Shown here: piece after piece, positions 25,829-27,500 of the stretch
Numbering within the stretch: position 1 is the stretch's first letter
Layout of the letters: every line of letters starts with the position of its first letter
NCBI GenBank assembly: GCA_003427395.1
Contig: BFEA01000112.1
Span: forward strand, 2,099,292-2,126,791
Source: Chara braunii
Lineage: Eukaryota > Streptophyta > Charophyceae > Charales > Characeae
Length of the DNA: 27,500 bases
Direction: 5' to 3'
Notes under the pieces: model-generated
The model's database searches: none
What the model was told of the DNA's origin: nothing
Seen by the model: only the letters and a program-made list of their open reading frames with translations
Translations under genes and position numbers: made by a program

Positions 25829-27473
25829 GGCGTTGAGAGCCATCCGGGAAAGGATCGAGCGCATTCGACATTCCGTGCACGTAGTATTCGAAAATAGCGC
25901 GCATGCGTGGGAGCTTATCCGGGTGATAATTGACGTGGACACTGACGGGCTTGACCAGGCTCATCCGAACGGCATCCTTACGGAGGATCTTGAACAATAC
26001 CTTGCTGTTCATGAATAACAGGTAGTCCATCACCCTCCTCGACGCGTGCAATCCTGTGTATCCAGGTCTACTTGGGTAGTACAGCTCCTCGTTGAACACC
26101 GCCTGATCCCATGAGGACTCCTTTGCTAATCTTGCCGACACCCTGTCCAACAGTTCTATGGCAGGAACCGTTGGTCGGGCGTAGAAGAGTCCCGAGTTGA
26201 AGACCCAGATCCTCATTGTGTGGGCATATCTTGCCCATCCCATTGCCGGATCATCCGACACGTCATTGTACCCGTAAGCAGTGGCGTTGTCGGTACCATC
26301 AGTCATCGCTTCCACGTCGCAATCCCGATACAAGTGATCGAATGGATTCTGTAGAAAGACTACGTCGACGTCCGACAACAGAACTGCATAACCCAATGCA
26401 AGAAACTCTCTCAGCAACGCGAACTTGAGTCCCGATATGGCGTGATTCGATCCCACGCCTTGCTGAGCAGCTGACGCTCTTGCATCTCTTCGATAGAACG
26501 GCACCCCTTGCTCCGTACAGAACTCGGCGATCGTGTCGTCTAGTGCCCATACTAGAAGGTTGGTCACTGGAATCCTTTTCAGACTGGTGATCCATACGTC
26601 TAACATCGGCTGCACGTTCCTGTCTGAAATGGCGACGACCAGTTCCCGGTTCTTTGCTACCTTGGCCAGGATCCCGTTCAACTCCTCGTTGACCGTTGGA
26701 TCGGGTTCGATCTCAGGATTCGTTCGCTGACTTTTCACGCTTCCTGGTGGTCCCACTCTCACTCTGTTCTCAGCACCTGCTGCCGTCGTTAACTGCAACC
26801 GCGCTCGTTTGCCTGTACGCACTTCTTCCCCTTCTTCTCCCTTTTGCACCTTTCCCTCCTCTTCCTTTGGCCCCTTCTCCTCCCCCTTCTCCTCCCCCTC
26901 CCCCTCTTCCCCCTCTTCCTCCTCCACCTCCTCCTCCTCCTCCACCTCCTCCTCTTTCTCCTTCGCTCGCCCTGTCCTCTTTACTCCCTTCGCCTTGCGC
27001 ACATCTCCCCCTCCCTCCCCTGCACAGGTTTCTTCCATTCGAAGCCTGAGATCGTGCTCCGCTGCCAGCTGTTTTCGTGCTGCGTCTCTTTGGGTTTTCA
27101 GCACCCTCATTTTCTGCAGCGCATCGGCATAAGAGGTTCTGAGAACGTCGACGGACAGCTCAATGTCTGTCATCCTTTCTTCCACGTGTTGCCTGTACAC
27201 GGAGGGCAGTGCATCCTCTTGTCGCTTCCTCTCCATCATCACCTCCGCTACGTCATCTTTCTCCGACTTCTCTGGCTCTACCACCTTCACAGTCGACCCC
27301 CCCCCCCGTTTGAACAACAAGAACCCCACAACCCCAAGAATGACACCCACACCCACAGCGATGCTGATCTTCTTGTCGTTCAACCGACCACCACCACCAC
27401 CTACTCCTCCTCCTCCTCCTCCTCCCACTCCTCCTCCCCCTCCACTCCCTCCGACCCCTTTTCTTGACACCAT
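25806..27473 (-). CDS. RRA: RRA-like hydroxyproline arabinosyltransferase (GT77, Nucleotid_trans family)
   Basis: The 555-residue product matches the plant REDUCED RESIDUAL ARABINOSE group, Golgi type II enzymes that add arabinose to hydroxyproline-bound arabinose chains on extensin-type glycoproteins. Order: Gly-rich cytosolic tail (residues 1-30), one membrane anchor (about 37-54), a coiled-coil-like stem (about 75-150), a Glu/Lys/Gly low-complexity block (about 165-220), then the catalytic domain (about 245-546). Family hallmarks seen: SQRTNP near 248, ISGLKF near 346, the metal-binding DVD in [14 protein letters not shown] (368-370), [57 protein letters not shown] and a family-like end at DGS (546). 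The start is chosen for its context (A at -3, G at +4) and because it places the anchor near the N terminus. Plant homologues are roughly 400-430 residues, so the tail, the acidic block and nine extra C-terminal residues are additions. No intron is needed. Family assignment is secure; the exact acceptor is inference. Confidence 0.92.
   Translation of the reverse strand: MVSRKGVGGSGGGGGVGGGGGGGVGGGGGRLNDKKISIAVGVGVILGVVGFLLFKRGGGSTVKVVEPEKSEKDDVAEVMMERKRQEDALPSVYRQHVEERMTDIELSVDVLRTSYADALQKMRVLKTQRDAARKQLAAEHDLRLRMEETCAGEGGGDVRKAKGVKRTGRAKEKEEEVEEEEEVEEEEGEEGEGEEKGEEKGPKEEEGKVQKGEEGEEVRTGKRARLQLTTAAGAENRVRVGPPGSVKSQRTNPEIEPDPTVNEELNGILAKVAKNRELVVAISDRNVQPMLDVWITSLKRIPVTNLLVWALDDTIAEFCTEQGVPFYRRDARASAAQQGVGSNHAISGLKFALLREFLALGYAVLLSDVDVVFLQNPFDHLYRDCDVEAMTDGTDNATAYGYNDVSDDPAMGWARYAHTMRIWVFNSGLFYARPTVPAIELLDRVSARLAKESSWDQAVFNEELYYPSRPGYTGLHASRRVMDYLLFMNSKVLFKILRKDAVRMSLVKPVSVHVNYHPDKLPRMRAIFEYYVHGMSNALDPFPDGSQRRRRKRQR
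26822..26975. repeat. Purine/pyrimidine-rich low-complexity tract in the RRA-like stem
   Basis: The plus strand is almost pure C/T triplets (CTC, CTT, CCT). Read on the minus strand it gives runs of Glu with Gly and Lys, residues about 170-217. It lies between the predicted stem and the catalytic domain, where sequence constraint is expected to be weak. It explains most of the extra length over plant homologues. Long plus-strand ORFs here are shadows of this tract. Confidence 0.8.
27297..27307. repeat. C11 homopolymer inside the RRA-like coding sequence
   Basis: Eleven consecutive C on the plus strand read as Gly-Gly-Gly(-Ser) just after the membrane anchor of the RRA-like protein. A slip of one base would frameshift nearly the whole protein, including the catalytic domain. 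Confidence 0.85.
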
Positions 27474-27500
27474 CTTCAGCTCACTGTTTCCTTCAGAGTC

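Noticed and set aside
26844-27467. 207-codon plus-strand open frame opposite the RRA-like gene
   Set aside because: Low-complexity shadow (Leu/Pro/Ser runs) of the Glu- and Gly-rich coding tracts on the minus strand; no domain.
1-27500. CRISPR arrays, rRNA genes, prokaryotic operons or phage modules
   Set aside because: No regularly spaced repeats with unique spacers, no rRNA-like segments and no dense collinear coding were found.

Overview
The window looks like intergenic, repeat-filled DNA from a large plant-lineage nuclear genome. A streptophyte (charophyte) alga such as Chara is my best guess. Four things point this way: a hydroxyproline-arabinosyltransferase gene of the green-lineage RRA family; CCCTAAA (Arabidopsis-type telomere) heptamers inside a satellite array; a decayed nuclear copy of mitochondrial nad5; and decayed hAT and Ty3/Gypsy sequences. 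There are no operons, Shine-Dalgarno sites or dense coding, so it is not prokaryotic. The species is inference only.

Layout. 1-1.2 kb: about five diverged units of a ~237-bp tandem repeat, each carrying a tRNA-like segment. 1.2-2.2 kb: microsatellite, a poly-A retro-insertion scar, and a 360-bp MITE with an 8-bp target-site duplication. 2.7-3.0 kb: a decayed organelle/prokaryote-type tRNA-Leu and a second tRNA 3' half. 3.5-3.8 kb: a 147-bp tandem duplication. 5.1-6.4 kb: relic of a hAT (DUF659-type) transposase. 7.0-7.9 kb: 80-bp direct repeats enclosing a nad5 NUMT and a second copy of the MITE. 8.0-8.8 kb: degenerate hammerhead-ribozyme-like repeats. 9.5-11.6 kb: two inverted copies of a small fold-back element, one beside a tRNA-like sequence. 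12.5-12.9 kb: Ty3/Gypsy reverse-transcriptase relic. 13.2-15.1 kb: a poly-G tract and a C-rich, G-poor block with a diverged ~515-bp tandem repeat. 16.7-17.5 kb: microsatellites and a well-conserved hammerhead ribozyme core on the minus strand. 18.2-19 kb: unidentified decayed coding sequence and 78-bp repeats. 20.8-22.7 kb: a ~120-bp hairpin, a ~470-bp inverted repeat and short tandem duplications. 22.8-23.1 kb: telomere-like TCAGGG/TTTAGGG array. 23.5-25.6 kb: a GC-richer stretch of minisatellites. 25.8-27.5 kb: the only convincing intact gene, an intronless 555-codon RRA-like GT77 arabinosyltransferase on the minus strand.

There is no multi-gene pathway here. The RRA-like enzyme would act alone in the Golgi on cell-wall hydroxyproline-rich glycoproteins. 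The most unusual element is the hammerhead core at 17.4 kb. Together with decayed relatives at 8.0-8.8 kb it points to a family of small ribozyme-bearing repeats (retrozyme-like, Penelope-LTR-like or satellite-like) in this genome.
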